A stretch of 44,705 bases of DNA, taken from assembly GCA_946403625.1 (NCBI GenBank), contig CAMJAP010000016.1, positions 1-44,705 on the forward strand, written 5' to 3'. The stretch is from an uncultured Lachnospiraceae bacterium. Its GTDB lineage: Bacteria; Bacillota; Clostridia; Lachnospirales; Lachnospiraceae. Position 1 is the first letter of the stretch, and the number at the start of each line of letters is the position of its first letter. The notes under the pieces are model-generated. The model saw nothing but the letters and a program-made list of their open reading frames with translations, was not told the origin of the DNA and did not search any database. The position numbers and the translations under genes were made by a program. Shown here piece after piece: positions 43,103 through 44,705 of the stretch.

Positions 43103-44539
43103 ATGTCCAGAGAGTATGAAACAGTCATCGGACTGGAAGTGCATGTAGAACTGGCGACGAAAACCAAGATTTTTTGCGGCTGCTCCACTAAGTTCGGCGG
43201 AGAAGTCAATTCCCATACCTGTCCGGTATGTACGGGTATGCCGGGATCTTTGCCGGTACTCAATAAGCAGGTGGTGGAATATGCGATCGCCGTAGGTCTG
43301 GCGACCAATTGCGAGATCACCAGACATGGCAAATTTGACCGGAAGAATTATTTCTATCCGGACAACCCGCAGAACTATCAGATCTCGCAGCTCTATCTGC
43401 CGATCTGCCGCAACGGTTCCGTAGAGATCGAAACCGAAAAGGGCGGCAAAAAGAAAGTCGGTATCCACGAGATCCATATGGAAGAGGATGCGGGCAAGCT
43501 GATCCACGATGACTGGGGCGAAGTATCGCTGGTGGATTACAACCGTTCCGGTGTGCCGCTGATCGAGATCGTATCCGAGCCGGATATGCGCAGTGCCGAA
43601 GAAGTGATCGCTTACCTGGAGAAGCTGCGTATGTTCATCCAGTACCTGGGGGCATCGGATTGCAAATTGCAGGAAGGCTCGATGCGTGCGGATGTAAACC
43701 TGTCGGTACGCCCGGTGGGCAGCACCGAGTTCGGTACCCGTACCGAGATGAAGAACTTAAACTCCTTTACCTCGATCACACATGCGATCGAAAACGAGCG
43801 TGAGCGTCAGATCGACATCATCGAAGCCGGTGGTGAGGTGGTACAGGAAACCCGCCGTTTTGATGACAACAAGGGCGAGTCCTATGCGATGCGCAGCAAG
43901 GAAGACGCGCAGGATTACCGTTACTTCCCGGATCCGGACCTGATCCCGCTGGATGTATCGCAGGAATGGATTGATGCGATCCGCGCGAAGCAGCCGGAGT
44001 TCCGTCCGGAAAAGATGGCGCGTTATAAAGAGGAATACGGTATTCCCGAATACGATATCGGGATCATCACCGAGAGCAAGCATATGGCGGATCTGTTTGA
44101 GGAAGCAACCAAGCTTTCCGGACAGCCGAAGAAGGTTTCCAACTGGCTGATGGTGGAAACACTCCGACTCCTGAAAGAAAAGAACATGGATCCGGAAGAC
44201 ATCCGTTATTCGCCGGCGCATCTGGCAGCGCTGATCGGTCTGGTAGATCAGAAGGTCATCAACTCCAGTGTGGCGAAGGAAGTCTTCGAGGTGATGTTTG
44301 AGCAGGACATTGATCCGGTACAGTATGTCGACGAAAAGGGCCTGAAGCAGGAGAACGACGCCGGTGCGATCAAGGCCATCTGCGAGCAGGTGATCGCGGA
44401 CAATCCGCAGTCGGTGGCCGACTACAAGGCCGGCAAAGACAAGGCCATCGGGTTCCTGGTGGGCCAGACCATGAAGGCCGCAAAGGGCAAGGCAGATCCC
44501 GGCACCGTCAACCAGCTGCTGAAGGAACTGCTGCAGTAA
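43103..44539 (+). CDS. gatB: Aspartyl/glutamyl-tRNA amidotransferase subunit B
   Basis: 478 residues from ATG 43103 (AAGGAG 9 nt before it); an upstream in-frame ATG at 43064 has no such site. Conserved features: YETVIGLEVHVELATKTKIFCGCS with the zinc cysteines, CPVCTGMPGSLPVLN, FDRKNYFYPDNPQNYQISQ, EEDAGKL, GVPLIEIVSEPD, and the C-terminal YqeY-like tail. It activates the Asp or Glu on the misacylated tRNA and transfers ammonia from GatA. It is followed by a strong terminator. Confidence 0.97.
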   Translation: MSREYETVIGLEVHVELATKTKIFCGCSTKFGGEVNSHTCPVCTGMPGSLPVLNKQVVEYAIAVGLATNCEITRHGKFDRKNYFYPDNPQNYQISQLYLPICRNGSVEIETEKGGKKKVGIHEIHMEEDAGKLIHDDWGEVSLVDYNRSGVPLIEIVSEPDMRSAEEVIAYLEKLRMFIQYLGASDCKLQEGSMRADVNLSVRPVGSTEFGTRTEMKNLNSFTSITHAIENERERQIDIIEAGGEVVQETRRFDDNKGESYAMRSKEDAQDYRYFPDPDLIPLDVSQEWIDAIRAKQPEFRPEKMARYKEEYGIPEYDIGIITESKHMADLFEEATKLSGQPKKVSNWLMVETLRLLKEKNMDPEDIRYSPAHLAALIGLVDQKVINSSVAKEVFEVMFEQDIDPVQYVDEKGLKQENDAGAIKAICEQVIADNPQSVADYKAGKDKAIGFLVGQTMKAAKGKADPGTVNQLLKELLQ

Positions 44540-44552
44540 AACCATTAATACT

Positions 44553-44580
44553 ACGGGTACGCATTGCGTGCCCGTTTTTT
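44553..44580 (+). terminator. Terminator after gatB
   Basis: ACGGGTACGC (44553-44562) pairs with GCGTGCCCGT (44566-44575), one G-T pair, ATT loop, then T5. It closes the amidotransferase cluster; the remaining 125 bases to the window end show no gene. Confidence 0.9.
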
Positions 44581-44705
44581 CGACATATCCCAACGGGAGC
44601 CGGACAGTAAAGACAGTTTTCTCGCTGTGCCTTCGCAAGAAGTTTGCTCAACCGGCGCATCCCCTCCAAACCGACTCGCCCTTGCAAACTTGCTTGCTCG
44701 TGCCT

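Overview
The window looks like chromosomal DNA of a Gram-positive Clostridia member, most likely Lachnospiraceae. The signs are AGGAGG-type ribosome binding sites, sigma-A promoters close to TTGACA/TATAAT, a T-box leader before aspS, GatCAB-type amidation genes, glycogen/maltodextrin enzymes and an abundance of c-di-GMP proteins. This placement is inferred from protein character; no database search was run. No rRNA, tRNA, CRISPR array, phage or insertion sequence was seen.

Layout. (1) 1-4200: a Lys/Ala/Thr-rich repeat reading frame runs into a glycogen phosphorylase that has no usable start codon for its N-terminal helix; the frames meet at an A9 run, a possible -1 frameshift. malQ follows. 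(2) 4200-6700: a CYTH protein diverges from an ECF sigma factor coupled to a membrane anti-sigma-like protein. (3) 6840-9640: a Zn/Cd efflux operon with a free HMA metallochaperone, a P1B ATPase and a SmtB-type repressor, behind a consensus promoter and a palindromic operator. (4) 9650-14600: a secreted nuclease diverges from a secreted repeat protein with a related C-terminal Cys/His module, then Uma2, a voltage-gated K+ channel and an Mn-type CDF transporter. (5) 14660-19490: a GAF-GGDEF cyclase, a NERD-DUF2075 ATPase, a Pro/Glu/Thr-linker lipoprotein and a YhcH protein.

(6) 19690-36755 is the most distinctive part. It holds a zinc-ribbon membrane protein, a Cys-rich membrane protein, a dCache-HD-GYP-REC protein, a LacI-like-sensor/EAL/beta-helix protein, a TM2 protein with a Gln/Tyr-rich repeat tail, a REC-REC-HD-GYP protein, and a 1998-residue double histidine kinase with an S-component-like membrane domain and a beta-propeller. 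A PurF paralog lacking the glutaminase cysteine and a DUF1232 protein follow with 3-bp gaps. The likely logic is a phosphorelay from the giant kinase, through its own REC and Hpt domains, to the REC-bearing c-di-GMP phosphodiesterases. The GGDEF cyclase at 14664 could supply the opposing activity.

(7) 36800-44580: T-box leader, aspS, gatC, a chemotaxis receptor, gatA, a small Cys-rich membrane protein and gatB. AspRS and GatCAB together would allow tRNA-dependent Asn and/or Gln formation. The genes are interrupted by the receptor and by a terminator directly before gatA.
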